Positions 1-7,191 of a DNA stretch of 17,210 nt are shown piece by piece. The position numbers and the translations under genes were made by a program. Numbering within the stretch: position 1 is the stretch's first letter; each line of letters opens with the position of its first letter. This DNA is from Thermoplasmata archaeon (lineage in GTDB: Archaea; Thermoplasmatota; Thermoplasmata; Lutacidiplasmatales; UBA184). The notes under the pieces are model-generated. The model saw only the letters and a program-made list of their open reading frames with translations, was not told the origin of the DNA and made no database searches. Where the stretch lies: assembly GCA_030039825.1 (NCBI GenBank), contig JASHUV010000097.1:1-17210 (forward strand), given 5' to 3'.

Positions 1-480
1 CCCGGGCGGCGGCGTCGGGAAGGAGCGCGGTCGCAGCGCGACGACGCTGCGGGGTCCGGGGAGGAGGAGCTCCTCCGTCGCCCGCCCTGCGAGGACCGGC
101 CGGGTCGCCCGCCATCCGCCGCTCGCGGCGGCGAGGTCCGTGACGGTACTGGCGAGGCCGGCGTCCCATTCCGCGGCGACGCGCGCGGCGGTCGCCCGTC
201 CCTCGACGGTACCGGCGAGGAGAACGAGATCCGCGGACAGCTCCTTCGCCAACTGGGCCGCCGCGCTCGCGAAGAGCGCGGCCCGGGCGAAGCCCTCGGA
301 AAGCTCGACGACCACGAGCTCGGGCGCTCCCGGGACCTCGGTCGGCGGGGCGCCGGACGGGGCGAGCGCGACGACGTGGCCACCCGCGCCGGCGAGGGCG
401 CGGGCGACGCCGAGGGCTTCCCGCGAGCTCGGCGCGATCCCGGGTCCCAGGAGCTCGAGAGGGACGAGGACGGTCGTCAC
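1..480 (-). CDS. etfA: Electron transfer flavoprotein alpha subunit, N-terminal part (runs off left edge)
   Basis: ETF alpha pairs with ETF beta to form a cytoplasmic FAD heterodimer that takes electrons from acyl-CoA dehydrogenases. Translating the minus strand from a GTG at 480 gives 160 residues with no stop before the edge. They include ADLVLLAGTVEGRATAARVA, then GLASTVTDL, RPVLAGRATEELL and a VVALRPRSFP-like stretch. This is the Rossmann-like N-terminal domain of ETF alpha, ending near the linker to the FAD-binding domain. That C-terminal domain lies outside the window, so FAD binding cannot be checked. The GTG start overlaps the etfB stop (GTGA, 477-480), which implies translational coupling in one operon. 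Identity is supported by this adjacency as well as by the sequence. Confidence 0.88.
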   Translation of the reverse strand, partial: MTTVLVPLELLGPGIAPSSREALGVARALAGAGGHVVALAPSGAPPTEVPGAPELVVVELSEGFARAALFASAAAQLAKELSADLVLLAGTVEGRATAARVAAEWDAGLASTVTDLAAASGGWRATRPVLAGRATEELLLPGPRSVVALRPRSFPTPPPG

Positions 481-1277
481 GGGAGGACCTTCGCCTCCTC
501 GCCGAGGATCCGAACGAGCTTCTCGGCGGCCTCCTCCGGCGTCGTGTAGTCGATGAGGCGCGCCCCCGTCCTCGGCGGCGGCAGGCGGAACGCCGTCGGA
601 GCGACCGCCCGACGGCCGCCGGCGGCGGCGAGCGCCGCCTCGACCTCCGCCTTCGGTATCCGGCCGATCGGCGCCTTCCGCGACCGGAGGATCATCGGGA
701 GCTTCGCCGTCCGGGGGTCGTTCGCGGCCTGCTGGAGGCCGACGACGATCGGGGCCGGCGCCGCGACGGTCGTCTCGCCGGCCTCTCCGGAGATCCTCGC
801 CTCGAAGCGGCCGGCGGCGGCGTCGAACCGGAGCCCGACGACCGGGGCGAGGTCGGGGCGCCCGAGCAGCGCGCCGAGGAGCGCGGGCAGCACCCCGGAC
901 TGCGAATCGGAGGACTGCTTGCCGAGAAGGAGCAGGTCGCAGGGCCCGCGTCCGACGGCGAGAGCGAGGGCCCGAGCGACGAGCAGGGGGTCGTGCGAGA
1001 TCCCCTCCGGCGCCTCGACGGCCGTGGCGCGATCCGCGCCGAGGGCGAGCGTCGCCCGGAGCACCTCCTCCGCGCGCGCGGCGGGCCCGAGGGAGATCGC
1101 GTGGACCGAGCTCCCCGGGTTCGCCTCCTTCAGGAGGAGGGCCTCTTCGACGGCCGACTCGTCGTAGCCGGCGAGCACGAACCTCACGCCCTCCGGATCG
1201 ACCTCCGTCCCGGTCACGTCGGGCCGTAGGCGTGCTTCGCCCTCGGGGACCGCCTTGACGAGGACGACGATCTCCAT
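477..1277 (-). CDS. etfB: Electron transfer flavoprotein beta subunit
   Basis: This 266-residue protein is the normal length for ETF beta, the AMP-binding partner of ETF alpha. It starts MEIVVLVKAVPEGEARL, the usual N-terminal strand. It then has DESAVEEALLLKE (near residue 39), the SLGP loop, LLLGKQSSDSQSG (near 117) and LPMILRSRKAPIGR (near 193), all at typical ETF beta positions. Its ATG lies 22 bases after the stop of the acyl-CoA dehydrogenase gene, and it overlaps etfA by four bases, so the order acd-etfB-etfA forms a compact operon. No Shine-Dalgarno-like sequence stands before the ATG. The nearby dehydrogenase suggests ordinary ETF chemistry, in which electrons pass to an ETF:quinone-type acceptor. 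A bifurcating role cannot be excluded from this sequence. Confidence 0.93.
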   Translation of the reverse strand: MEIVVLVKAVPEGEARLRPDVTGTEVDPEGVRFVLAGYDESAVEEALLLKEANPGSSVHAISLGPAARAEEVLRATLALGADRATAVEAPEGISHDPLLVARALALAVGRGPCDLLLLGKQSSDSQSGVLPALLGALLGRPDLAPVVGLRFDAAAGRFEARISGEAGETTVAAPAPIVVGLQQAANDPRTAKLPMILRSRKAPIGRIPKAEVEAALAAAGGRRAVAPTAFRLPPPRTGARLIDYTTPEEAAEKLVRILGEEAKVLP

Positions 1278-1299
1278 CGACGGAGGCGGGGCCGGACCC

Positions 1300-2448
1300 C
1301 TATTCGTAGGCCTTGAGGAGCTGCTTCGCGATGACGATCCGCTGGATCTCGTTCGCCCCCTCGTAGATCTGGGCGAGCTTCGCGTCGCGCAGAAGCTTCT
1401 CGACCGGGTAGTCCTTCATGTACCCGTACCCGCCGAAGATCTGGATCGCCTCGTCGGCGACGCGCATGGCGCTGTCGGAGGCGAAGCACTTCGCCATCGA
1501 CGACTCGAGCGTCCCGCGCTCGCCGCGATCGATCGTCCAGGCCGACTGCCAGGTGAGGAGCCGCGACGCCGCGACCTTCATCGCCATGTCGGCGAGCTTG
1601 AACTGGATCGCCTGGTGCTCGGCGATCGGCTTGCCGAACGTCTGGCGCTTGAGCGAGTAGGCGGCCGCGTGGTCGATCGCCGCCTGGGCGATCCCGGTCG
1701 CGAGCGCCCCGATCGGGGTGCGGGTCTGGTCGAGCGTCCTCATCGCGATCGAGAAGCCGTCGCCCTCCGCCCCGAGCCGGTTCCCCTTCGGGATGCGGGC
1801 CTCCTCGAAGCGGACCGTGCTCGTCGAGGAGGCCCGGTGGCCCATCTTCTCCTCCTCGCGGCCCGGCACGACCCCCGGCGTTCCGCGCGGGACGACGAAC
1901 GCCGCGATCCCGCGGTGCTTGAGGGCCGGGTCGACGGAGGCGAAGACGGTGTAGAGGCTCGCGTGGGGGCCGTTCGTGATGAAGCACTTCTCCCCGGACA
2001 GCACGTAGCTGTCGCCGTCGGGGCGCGCGCGCGTCGCGATCGCGCCCGCATCGCTTCCTCCGGCGGGCTCGGTGAGACAGAAGGAGGCGAGGTGGTAGGA
2101 CCCGCAGAACGGCGTCAGGATCGCCCGCTTCTGCTCCTCCGAGCCGCCGAGAAGGATCGGCTCGAGGGCGAGGCAGTTCGCGATGATCGAGGTCGTCATC
2201 CCGGCGCAGGCGTGCGCGAGCTCCTCGACGATGACGCACTGCTGGAGGAGCGTGAGCCCGCTCCCGCCGTACTCGGTCGGCACGTTGAGGTTCATCAGGC
2301 CGAGCTCGAACGCCTTCCGGTAGATCTCCTCCGGAAAGCGCCCCGCCCGGTCGCACTCGGCCGCGTGAGGGGCCATGTCGCCCTTCGCGAACTTCCGCGC
2401 GAGGTCCTGCAGGCTGCGGTCCTCTTCGGTGAGCGAGAAGTCCGGCAT
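1300..2448 (-). CDS. Acyl-CoA dehydrogenase (FAD, short/medium-chain type)
   Basis: The enzyme dehydrogenates an acyl-CoA at C2-C3 and passes electrons to ETF, in beta-oxidation or branched-chain amino acid breakdown. The 382-residue length is standard. Visible signatures are EYGGSGL near residue 60, the flavin-binding segment CLTEPAGGSDAGA, the KCFITNG segment, RQTFGKPIAEHQAIQFKLAD, and the C-terminal signature IFGGYGYMKDYPVEKLLRDA. The general base is most likely Glu363 in IYEGANEIQR, the position used by medium-chain and butyryl enzymes. Chain-length preference cannot be read from sequence alone. It is the first gene of the acd-etfB-etfA operon. A TATA-like TTATAT lies about 37 bases upstream of the ATG, which would leave a leader of about 10 bases. 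Confidence 0.95.
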   Translation of the reverse strand: MPDFSLTEEDRSLQDLARKFAKGDMAPHAAECDRAGRFPEEIYRKAFELGLMNLNVPTEYGGSGLTLLQQCVIVEELAHACAGMTTSIIANCLALEPILLGGSEEQKRAILTPFCGSYHLASFCLTEPAGGSDAGAIATRARPDGDSYVLSGEKCFITNGPHASLYTVFASVDPALKHRGIAAFVVPRGTPGVVPGREEEKMGHRASSTSTVRFEEARIPKGNRLGAEGDGFSIAMRTLDQTRTPIGALATGIAQAAIDHAAAYSLKRQTFGKPIAEHQAIQFKLADMAMKVAASRLLTWQSAWTIDRGERGTLESSMAKCFASDSAMRVADEAIQIFGGYGYMKDYPVEKLLRDAKLAQIYEGANEIQRIVIAKQLLKAYE

Positions 2449-2480
2449 CGCGGGCCGACCGGTGGCCCGTCAGCGGAACC

Positions 2481-2490
2481 TGATATAAGA
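2481..2490. promoter_or_regulatory. Shared TATA-like element between acd and larB
   Basis: The sequence tgatataaga is one of the few A/T-rich spots in the 63-base gap between the divergent acd and larB genes. Read leftwards it is TCTTATATCA, 37 bases before the acd ATG. Read rightwards its centre is 26-27 bases before the larB GTG, the spacing expected for a leaderless archaeal transcript. It may therefore serve both directions. There is no experimental evidence. Confidence 0.55.
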
Positions 2491-2511
2491 GAATCGGGAC
2501 CTCCGACCTCG

Positions 2512-3258
2512 GTGACGCGCGTCCGGAGGCGGCAGGGCCCCCCGACCCGCCGGGAGCTCGGGGTCCCGGGGGTCGCGCGCTACGACCGCGACCGGGCGGC
2601 GCGCACCGGGGCCCCGGAGGTCGTCCTCGCCGAGGGCAAGACCGAGACCCACCTCATCGCGATCCTCCGAGCGCTCCACGCCCGGGGCCTCGGCGCGCTC
2701 GTCTCCCGGCCCACGGAGCGCCAGCGCCGGGCGCTTCGCGCGGCCGTCCGGGGTGGCCTGCCCGTCGAGTTCCTCGCCGGCGATCGCCTCGCCCGCCTCG
2801 ATGGGCCCATCGACGGGGCGTCGCGGGAGGGCACCGTGGCGGTCCTGACCGCGGGGACCGCCGACCTCCCGGTCGCCGAGGAGGCGGTCGCCCTCCTCGG
2901 GAGCCTCGGGGTCCGCGTCGTCCGGGCCGACGACGTCGGGGTGGCGGGGCTCCACCGGCTCCAACGGGCGCTCCGGAGGCTCGTCCGCGCGCACCCGAGC
3001 GTCTACCTCGTCTTCGCCGGGCGAGAGGGCGCGCTCCCGACCGTCGTGGCCGGGCTCGTGCGCGCCCCCGTCGTCGGGATCCCCACCTCGGTCGGGTATG
3101 GCCGGGGCGGCGCGGGCGAGGCGGCCCTGACGGCGATGCTCCAGTCCTGCGCCCCCCTCGCCGTCATGAACATCGACGCCGCGGTGCCGGCCGCCCTCTT
3201 CGCGCTCCAGCTCCTAGCGGCCGCTCCGGCCGCCACCCGAGCCCCTCCCGCCTCCTGA
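2512..3258 (+). CDS. larB: LarB-type pyridinium-3,5-biscarboxylate mononucleotide synthase (PurE-related)
   Basis: LarB carboxylates nicotinic acid adenine dinucleotide and hydrolyses it to pyridinium-3,5-biscarboxylic acid mononucleotide, the first step to the nickel-pincer cofactor of lactate racemase-type enzymes. The 248-residue protein has the N-terminal APEVVLAEGKT segment, then VAVLTAGTADLPVAEEA (from about residue 110). Next come RADDVGVAGLHRL, the nucleotide-binding IPTSVGYGRGG (Ser193-Gly197), LQSCAPLAVMNID and an Ala-rich C-terminus. This is the LarB layout, including the PurE-like domain. The open frame extends far upstream as a shadow of acd, but the GTG at 2512 is chosen because homology begins soon after it and a TATA-like box lies 26-27 bases before it. 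No larC or larE lies in the window. Confidence 0.9.
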   Translation: MTRVRRRQGPPTRRELGVPGVARYDRDRAARTGAPEVVLAEGKTETHLIAILRALHARGLGALVSRPTERQRRALRAAVRGGLPVEFLAGDRLARLDGPIDGASREGTVAVLTAGTADLPVAEEAVALLGSLGVRVVRADDVGVAGLHRLQRALRRLVRAHPSVYLVFAGREGALPTVVAGLVRAPVVGIPTSVGYGRGGAGEAALTAMLQSCAPLAVMNIDAAVPAALFALQLLAAAPAATRAPPAS

Positions 3259-3290
3259 GCCCGGCAGGGGCCGGACCGGCCGCACCCGAG

Positions 3291-3299
3291 CCTTTTTGA
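3291..3299 (+). promoter_or_regulatory. TATA-like/T-rich element before the coiled-coil gene
   Basis: A run of five T (cctttttga), centred at 3295, stands out in GC-rich surroundings. It is 28 bases before the GTG of the next gene, the leaderless spacing seen elsewhere in the window. The same T-run lies 35 bases after the larB stop and could also act as an archaeal T-rich terminator for larB. Confidence 0.45.
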
Positions 3300-3322
3300 C
3301 GGGGCGCTGAGCTACCACGCCC

Positions 3323-4228
3323 GTGCCGAGCCGGGCGTTCCTTTCCGAGGAGGCGGAGGCCGAGGAGGAGAAGGACCGGGACCGCCTCCGCACCCTTCGG
3401 ACGCGGCTGCGGGATCTCGTCGAGCGGCGGCGGCTCGCCCTGATGGAGGTCCGGAGGCTCTCCGAGGAGCAGAAGAGCCTGTTCGATGCGCGCCGCCCCG
3501 GCGAGCGGGAGGTCGAGCGCGTCCACGACGAGTACCGCGAGCTCGGGAGCGCGCTCGCCGCCGCCCGGAAGGGCCGCGACGAGGCCCGCGTCCGCCTCGA
3601 CGAGGCGATCGCCTCGATGCGGGAGTTCCAGACCCTCCACCCCCGCCGCCCCGCGTCGCGCCCGGAGGATATCCGTCGGCAGATCGCCGAGCTCGAGCGT
3701 CGCCAGCAGACCTCGGCCCTGCCCCTCGCGGAGGAGAACGCGCTCATCGACCAGCTCCGCGGCCTCGTGAAGAGGGCGGCGGAGGCCGAGAAGGACCGCT
3801 CCGCCACCGAGGAGCGGGAGTCGAAGCTCCGCGCCCTCGAGGCGGTCGTCGCCCAGCGGCGTACCGAGCTCAAGGCGGCCCAGGACGAGCTCCCCCGTCT
3901 GCGGGCGGAACGCGACCGACGGATGCAGTCGATGCGCGGCCGGCTCGAGGAGGCCGGCGCCCTCGTCGCCCGGATCCGGGAGAAGGCGAACGCCCGGGGC
4001 GCCGCCATGGACCGCCTGAGGGCCGTGGGCGCCGAGATCGAAGCGATGGAGCGGGAGGCCGACGCCATCGTCCGCAGCTCGAAGGGCCGGCGGGACGAGG
4101 CCCGGAAGGTCCTCGGGCAGTACCGCCGCGAGGCCCAGGCGAACGCCGCCGGGGTCACCGAGGGTCAGGTCGTCGATCGCCAGCTCGAAGAGCTCCTGAA
4201 GCGCGGTCGGATCACCCTCGGCGGGTGA
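3323..4228 (+). CDS. COG1340-type archaeal coiled-coil protein
   Basis: This 301-residue soluble protein is almost wholly charged alpha helix. Two long heptad-rich coiled coils, about residues 8-115 and 125-270, are separated by a short break at the [19 protein letters not shown] segment. The part after the break, with LPLAEENALIDQLRGLVKR, is the recognisable signature of the archaeal COG1340 family (halophile relatives are called DUF7121). The C-terminus QLEELLKRGRITLGG also fits the family, whose members end in a short 'LKKGEKLTL'-like tail. Function is unknown; an SMC-like or scaffold role is only a guess from the coiled coil. The start is a GTG 28 bases after a T-rich TATA-like box. The gene is convergent with the FKBP gene, 14 bases away. 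Confidence 0.82.
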   Translation: MPSRAFLSEEAEAEEEKDRDRLRTLRTRLRDLVERRRLALMEVRRLSEEQKSLFDARRPGEREVERVHDEYRELGSALAAARKGRDEARVRLDEAIASMREFQTLHPRRPASRPEDIRRQIAELERRQQTSALPLAEENALIDQLRGLVKRAAEAEKDRSATEERESKLRALEAVVAQRRTELKAAQDELPRLRAERDRRMQSMRGRLEEAGALVARIREKANARGAAMDRLRAVGAEIEAMEREADAIVRSSKGRRDEARKVLGQYRREAQANAAGVTEGQVVDRQLEELLKRGRITLGG

Positions 4229-4242
4229 GCCCCCCGGCGCGC

Positions 4243-5199
4243 CTACGCGCTGACGGTGGCGACCGGCACGAAGATGTCGATGACCGTGACCTCGAAGATC
4301 AACGTCTGGTCGTCGACCTCCTGGTTGAAATCTTCGGTGAACGTCCCGCTCGTGTAGTTCACGGCGGTGACGATGAACGCCCCGTTGGAGCTCGAGGTGC
4401 ACAGGCCGTTCGAGGCCGTACCGGCGAGGTGACCGGCCTCGGCGGCGGAGAGCTCGTTGACGACGGTGATCGACCCGGTGCCGTTCGAGGTCGACGTCAC
4501 GTTCGTGACGAGCGTCGGCCAGCCCTGCGCGTCGCTCGTCTCGCCCAGCGTCGCCATGTTCTCGTAGCTGACCGAGGTCGCGTTCGCGCTCAGGATGTCG
4601 ACCGTCCACCCGTAGGTGGTGTTCGTGAACTGGGCCCCGGTCGTCGCCACCGTGCTCGGGAACTCCTTCTCGAACACCCCGCCCGGCACCGTCACGAACT
4701 GGGGGACGATGACGGTCAGCGGGAGGGAGCGGACGCACGCCGGGTCGGCCGGGTAGCCGAGGGCGGGCGTGACGACGATGGCGTGGGTCTGGTTCCCGAC
4801 GAGCCCGACGAGCCCCTGCCAGAACCCCGGGATGACCTGGGTGTAGTTGACCCCGTTCAGGTTGTACGCCCCGTTCGGGGCGCTCGCGCCGACCCAGACG
4901 GGGAGGGGCGCGTACTCGCTCGCGGGGGTCCGAACGTGGAACTGCAGGGCCTTGGGGTACGTCGCGTTGTCGTACGCGACGCTCTTCAACGACGTGTCGA
5001 AGACCTTGCCTTGCTCCGGACCGGATCCGAGGATCCCGATGTAGTTCACCGTGATGTTGTCGCCGATCGCGACGGTCAAGGGGTGGACGGGCGCCGACGG
5101 GCGGGTCTTCTCGTAGATGTAGGCGCTCGCCGCCCCGCCGGCGACGAGGACCACCGCGACGAGCACGAGGACGGGGATGAGGGAGGTCTTCTCGGGCAT
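4243..5199 (-). CDS. Membrane-anchored FKBP/SlyD-like peptidyl-prolyl isomerase
   Basis: The predicted role is extracytoplasmic protein folding by cis-trans isomerisation of prolyl bonds. Of 318 residues, 8-28 form one hydrophobic helix (signal anchor), followed by an outside domain with many N-x-S/T sites. FKBP elements appear in order: GDNITVNYIGIL (46-57), GKVFDTS (64-70), VIPGFWQGLVGLVGNQTHAI (122-141), and TPALGYP. The last strand comes only near residue 300, as DFNQEVDDQTLIFEVTVIDI. In SlyD-like FKBPs an 'insert-in-flap' domain lies before this strand; here that insert is unusually long (about 150-290). A second insert lies between the first half and VIPGFW (about 75-120). Both inserts may shape substrate choice. 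The nearby large secreted proteins are possible clients, which is inference. Confidence 0.87.
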   Translation of the reverse strand: MPEKTSLIPVLVLVAVVLVAGGAASAYIYEKTRPSAPVHPLTVAIGDNITVNYIGILGSGPEQGKVFDTSLKSVAYDNATYPKALQFHVRTPASEYAPLPVWVGASAPNGAYNLNGVNYTQVIPGFWQGLVGLVGNQTHAIVVTPALGYPADPACVRSLPLTVIVPQFVTVPGGVFEKEFPSTVATTGAQFTNTTYGWTVDILSANATSVSYENMATLGETSDAQGWPTLVTNVTSTSNGTGSITVVNELSAAEAGHLAGTASNGLCTSSSNGAFIVTAVNYTSGTFTEDFNQEVDDQTLIFEVTVIDIFVPVATVSA

Positions 5200-5218
5200 G
5201 ACTTTCGGAGCGTGGGGG

Positions 5219-5269
5219 TCAGTTGGTCGCGTGTCTCGTCATCGGTTCGGTGAGACAGGTGCTCCTCAT
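5219..5269 (-). CDS. Possible leaderless small ORF (16 aa) upstream of the FKBP gene
   Basis: On the minus strand an ATG at 5269 opens a 16-codon frame, MRSTCLTEPMTRHATN, ending with TGA at 5221-5219, 20 bases before the FKBP ATG. It is in a different frame from FKBP. The ATG stands 29-30 bases from the centre of a strong TATA-like box (5295-5302), the spacing at which this genome seems to start leaderless genes. It may be a translated upstream ORF that tunes FKBP expression, or simply the first ATG on a 70-base leader. The length is too short for homology and there is no codon evidence. Confidence 0.3.
   Translation of the reverse strand: MRSTCLTEPMTRHATN
5232..5257. repeat. Inverted repeat TGTCTC-N14-GAGACA before the FKBP gene
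   Basis: The perfect 6-base arms at 5232-5237 and 5252-5257 are 20 bases apart from start to start, about two helical turns, as for a dimeric regulator site. They lie between the predicted TATA box and the FKBP ATG, inside the small upstream ORF. They could instead form a weak hairpin in the leader RNA. A 6-base arm can arise by chance. Confidence 0.35.
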
Positions 5270-5294
5270 TCCCCCGCCCCCGACCCGGCCACCC

Positions 5295-5302
5295 ATATAA
5301 AA
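5295..5302 (-). promoter_or_regulatory. TATA box for the FKBP transcript
   Basis: Read leftwards the sequence is TTTTATAT, the best TATA match in the window. Transcription would begin near 5270, giving an FKBP leader of about 70 bases. Read rightwards it would start near 5325, where no start codon exists, and the peptidase gene begins only at 5412, so the minus direction is preferred. Confidence 0.55.
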
Positions 5303-5379
5303 GGGGCCGTCCCGCGGGAGCGCGGGGGGGCCCTCGCCCGAGTCCGGACGCCGACCCGGAGGGGCCGGACGGGTCGTCG

Positions 5380-5387
5380 GTTATGAA
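5380..5387 (+). promoter_or_regulatory. Weak TATA-like element before the M2 peptidase
   Basis: The sequence gttatgaa is centred about 28 bases before the peptidase ATG at 5412. The match to the TATA consensus is poor; support comes from the spacing shared with other genes here. The ATG inside it (5383) is in a different frame and opens no convincing protein. Confidence 0.3.
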
Positions 5388-5411
5388 GGAGCGGCCGCCT
5401 GCCGCCCCGCG

Positions 5412-7154
5412 ATGCCGACGACATCGTCCGGGGCCGAGGCGTTCCTCGTGGACGCGGAGGCACGGCTCCTCGAGCTCTCGATCGACGCCCAACGGGCGGC
5501 GTGGGTGTACGAGACGTACATCAACGACGACACCGAGCTCCTGACGGCGAAGGCCGACGCGCGGCTCGCGACGGCCGCGACGGGGTTCGCCCGGGAGGCC
5601 GGACGGCTCTCGGGTCCCTCCTTGCCGCCGGCCACCGTGCGCCGCCTCACCCTCCTCGCGGCCTCCCAGACCCTGCTCGCTCCCTCCGATCCGGCCGAGG
5701 GCGAGGAGCTCGCCCGCCTCCTCGCCAGCATGAGGGGACGGTACGGCAAGGGTCGGGTGACCCTCGCCGGGACGTCGGAGCCGCTCGATCTCAATGCGAT
5801 CGGGCGCCGCATGTCCGAGCACCGCGACGAGCCGGAGCTCCGCGCCTTGTGGACCGGCTGGCACGAGGTCGGCCGCCCGATGCGACCGGAGTTCACCCGC
5901 TACGTCGAGCTCGCGAACCGCGGCGCGCGGGAGGCCGGCTTCGCCGACACCGGTGCGATGTGGCGCTCCCGCTACGACATGGGTCCGGAGGAGTTCGTCC
6001 GCGAGATCGAGCGCCTCTGGGCCCAGGTCCGGCCGCTCTACCGTCGCCTCCACGCCCTCGCGCGCCGACGCCTGCGGGACCGCTACGGGCCGGAGCTCAT
6101 CCCCTCGGGCGCCCCGATACCGGCCCACCTTCTCGGCAACATGTGGGCGCAGTCCTGGGAGGGGATCTTCCCGCTCCTCGCCCCGGCGGACCGTGGCGCC
6201 GGGGTCGACCTCGGGGGGGCCCTCGCCCGGAGGGGGACCGACGCGCGGGGGCTCGTGCGCATCGCGGAGCGTTTCTTCACCTCCCTCGGGTTCGATCCCC
6301 TCCCGACGACGTTCTGGGAGCGGTCGATGTTCGTCCAGCCCGCCGAGCGCAACGTCCTCTGCCACGCGAGCGCCTGGGACGTCGACTTCGACGAGGACCT
6401 CCGGATCAAGATGTGCATCGACGTCACCGCCGAGGAGTTCTACGTCGTGCACCACGAGCTCGGCCACAACTTCTACCAGCGGGCCTACCGGCGACAGCCC
6501 TTCCTCTACCGGGACAGCGCCAACGACGGCTTCCACGAGGCCGTCGGGGACACGATCGGGCTCTCCGTGACCCCCGAGTATCTCGCCCGGATCGGCCTCA
6601 TCGACCGGGTCCCTCCCGAGGCCGACGACGCCGGCTGGCTCCTGAGGCGGGCCCTCGAGAAGGTCGCCTTCCTGCCCTTCGGCCTCCTCGTCGACACGTG
6701 GCGCTGGCGGGTCTTCTCCGGCGAGGTCCCTCCCGAGCGCTACAACGCCTCTTGGTGGGAGCTCCGGCGCGCCTACCAGGGCGTCTCGCCCCCCACCCCC
6801 CGCGACGAATCGGGGTTCGATCCGGGGGCGAAGGCGCACATCCCCTCGAACGTCCCGTACATGCGCTACTTCCTCGCGGAGATCCTCCAGTTCCAGTTCC
6901 ACCGGGCGCTCGCGGAGCAGGCCGGATGGACCGGCCCGCTCCACCGCTTCTCCCTCTACGAGGACCGACGGGCCGGCGCTCGACTTCGCACGATGTTCGA
7001 GATGGGGGCGAGCCGGCCGTGGCCGGACGCCCTCGAGGCGCTCACGGGGTCCCGGACGATGGACGCGACCGCCCTGCTCGACTATTTCCGGCCCCTCGAG
7101 CCGGTTCTCGGCGAGGCGCTTCGGGGTGAGGGCCCGGGGTGGGCGGGGGAGTAG
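5412..7154 (+). CDS. Peptidase family M2 (angiotensin-converting-enzyme-like peptidyl-dipeptidase)
   Basis: Family M2 zinc enzymes release dipeptides from peptide C-termini. The 580-residue protein is a single full M2 domain. The zinc site is H348-E349-L-G-H352 inside HHELGH, with Glu376 in FHEAVGD as third ligand, exactly 24 residues after the second His, as in human ACE. Other ACE landmarks are WVYETYINDDTELL (N-terminus), PAHLLGNMWAQSWE (237-250), CHASAWD (His318), WWELRRAYQG, FDPGAKAHIPS (Lys474, His476) and VPYMRYF (Tyr483, Arg485, Tyr486). The last group matches ACE residues that bind the substrate carboxylate, stabilise the transition state and hold chloride. No signal peptide is visible, so it is probably cytoplasmic, unlike animal ACE. 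M3 thimet-type peptidases share HExxH but lack these motifs. It lies upstream of a co-directional secreted thermopsin-like protein, with 69 bases between them. Confidence 0.94.
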   Translation: MPTTSSGAEAFLVDAEARLLELSIDAQRAAWVYETYINDDTELLTAKADARLATAATGFAREAGRLSGPSLPPATVRRLTLLAASQTLLAPSDPAEGEELARLLASMRGRYGKGRVTLAGTSEPLDLNAIGRRMSEHRDEPELRALWTGWHEVGRPMRPEFTRYVELANRGAREAGFADTGAMWRSRYDMGPEEFVREIERLWAQVRPLYRRLHALARRRLRDRYGPELIPSGAPIPAHLLGNMWAQSWEGIFPLLAPADRGAGVDLGGALARRGTDARGLVRIAERFFTSLGFDPLPTTFWERSMFVQPAERNVLCHASAWDVDFDEDLRIKMCIDVTAEEFYVVHHELGHNFYQRAYRRQPFLYRDSANDGFHEAVGDTIGLSVTPEYLARIGLIDRVPPEADDAGWLLRRALEKVAFLPFGLLVDTWRWRVFSGEVPPERYNASWWELRRAYQGVSPPTPRDESGFDPGAKAHIPSNVPYMRYFLAEILQFQFHRALAEQAGWTGPLHRFSLYEDRRAGARLRTMFEMGASRPWPDALEALTGSRTMDATALLDYFRPLEPVLGEALRGEGPGWAGE

Positions 7155-7191
7155 GGGAGCGGAGCGGCAAAGAAGATGAAGGACCCCCGGC

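Noticed and set aside
1255..2511. Upstream extension of the larB frame
   Set aside because: It is antisense to the acyl-CoA dehydrogenase, has no homology, and precedes the TATA-like box; LarB similarity begins only after 2512.
5295..5302. TATA box acting on the M2 peptidase
   Set aside because: In the plus direction transcription would start near 5325, leaving a leader of about 90 bases, while other genes here are nearly leaderless; the minus direction fits better.
5412..7154. Peptidase family M3 (oligoendopeptidase) as the identity
   Set aside because: The HExxH motif fits both families, but PAHLLGNMW, CHASAWD, FHEAVGD and VPYMRYF with ACE spacing are specific to M2.
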